Both the position numbers and the translations under genes were made by a program. A stretch of 5,700 nucleotides of DNA from JBBRMQ01 sp038230775 (lineage in GTDB: Bacteria; Acidobacteriota; Thermoanaerobaculia; Gp7-AA8). The stretch covers positions 1 through 5,700 of the forward strand of contig JBBRMQ010000260.1 of NCBI GenBank assembly GCA_038230775.1, read 5' to 3'. This document shows, in pieces, positions 5,108-5,700 of this stretch; the first letter of the stretch is position 1, and each line of letters starts with the position of its first letter. Under the pieces are notes generated by a model, which was given only the letters and a program-made list of their open reading frames with translations, searched no databases and had not been told where the DNA came from.

Positions 5108-5700
5108 ATGATCAAGATCATCTGCACCTCATGCCAGAAGCCTCTCTCGCTCGACGAGACGAAGCTTCCGATGAAAGAAGTCACGTTTCCCTGTCCCGCC
5201 TGCAAGACGAAGCTTGCGGTCGACCGGCGCAAGCTGGAAGGCGCCGCGCCTTCACCGGCACCGGTGCAGGCTGTGGCCGACGTTCCTGCGGCGTTCGGCA
5301 ACGCTGAAGAAGAGGAATCCTTCGGGCTCAAGGCGATGATCGTCGGTTCGGATCATCCCGGACTACGACAGGCGGCGAAGGTCGCCGGCTACGGCGTGTA
5401 TTACGCGCCGACACCGCAACAGGCGCGCGATTACTTCATGCAGGAGTTCCCGCCGGTGGTGATGCTCAATCCGGCTCAGGTGACGCCGCCGCCGCTGGAG
5501 GCGATGGGGCCGATCATCTCGCTGATGCCTTCCGACCGCCGCAAGTCGTTCTTCATCCTGTTTTCCGACAACCTGCGCACGCTCGACGGAAACGCCGCGT
5601 TTCTCTACGGCGTCAACCTCATCGTCGCGCACAAGGATCTCGGATCGTTCCCGCAGATTTTCCGCGATGCGCACACGTACCACGAGCGGCTGTACGGCCC
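5108..5700 (+). CDS. Zinc-ribbon protein with receiver-like domain, 3' end outside the window
   Basis: The frame runs from ATG 5108 to the window edge without a stop (197 complete codons). The first 40 residues hold two CxxC knuckles, Cys6/Cys9 and Cys29/Cys32, typical of a short zinc ribbon of the kind often found at the N-terminus of delta-proteobacterial and related regulatory proteins. A Pro/Ala and Glu-rich linker (about 45-70) follows. From about 74 the sequence resembles a CheY-like fold: KAMIVGSD for strand 1, a helix, VYYAPTPQQARDYF, then VVMLNP (117-122), FFILFSDN (148-155) and NLIVAHKDL (170-178). The usual phosphoacceptor Asp appears as Asn121, so I read it as a probable pseudo-receiver; this assignment is weaker than the zinc ribbon. 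Only three bases separate it from the ATPase stop, so the two are surely co-transcribed. A role in controlling the pilus motor or cell polarity is inference from position. Confidence 0.8.
   Translation, partial: MIKIICTSCQKPLSLDETKLPMKEVTFPCPACKTKLAVDRRKLEGAAPSPAPVQAVADVPAAFGNAEEEESFGLKAMIVGSDHPGLRQAAKVAGYGVYYAPTPQQARDYFMQEFPPVVMLNPAQVTPPPLEAMGPIISLMPSDRRKSFFILFSDNLRTLDGNAAFLYGVNLIVAHKDLGSFPQIFRDAHTYHERLYG

Overview
The window is GC-rich bacterial chromosomal DNA with tightly packed genes. A ruvX-mltG pair, a PilT-type pilus ATPase, a TonB-C fusion protein and degenerate kinase and receiver folds together suggest a Gram-negative bacterium with type IV pili. Acidobacteriota, or a related lineage rich in kinases and two-component proteins, is my best guess. 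That is inference from gene content; no phylogenetic marker is present.

Layout: 1-422 holds no gene I can support, apart from a possible 3' gene tail ending at 49 and a strong hairpin (354-394) of the TCATCCC...GGGATGA type just past the end of the next gene. The minus strand from 3874 down to 423 carries ruvX (3874-3473), mltG (about 3476-2403) and a pseudokinase/TonB-C fusion (2288-423). Between mltG and the fusion gene lies an 88-bp mosaic of inverted repeats and TTGACGG heptads (2333-2420), which supplies the mltG stop codon. The plus strand from 3953 carries a PilT-family ATPase (3953-5104) and, three bases later, a zinc-ribbon/receiver-like protein cut off by the window edge (5108 onward). 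A 78-bp divergent promoter region separates the two transcription units.

The minus-strand unit combines a Holliday-junction-resolvase-like RNase H-fold protein, the glycan-strand-terminating transglycosylase of the cell wall, and an envelope-spanning protein with a dead kinase domain inside and a TonB C-terminal domain outside. The plus-strand unit is a pilus motor with what looks like a dedicated regulatory partner.

Three points deserve most attention. mltG has no ATG, GTG or TTG that would keep its membrane anchor; its best start is an ATA codon with an ideal Shine-Dalgarno, overlapping the ruvX stop as ATAG. The TonB-C protein is fused to a kinase fold that has lost every catalytic motif. 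The pilus ATPase is coupled to a zinc-ribbon plus pseudo-receiver protein.
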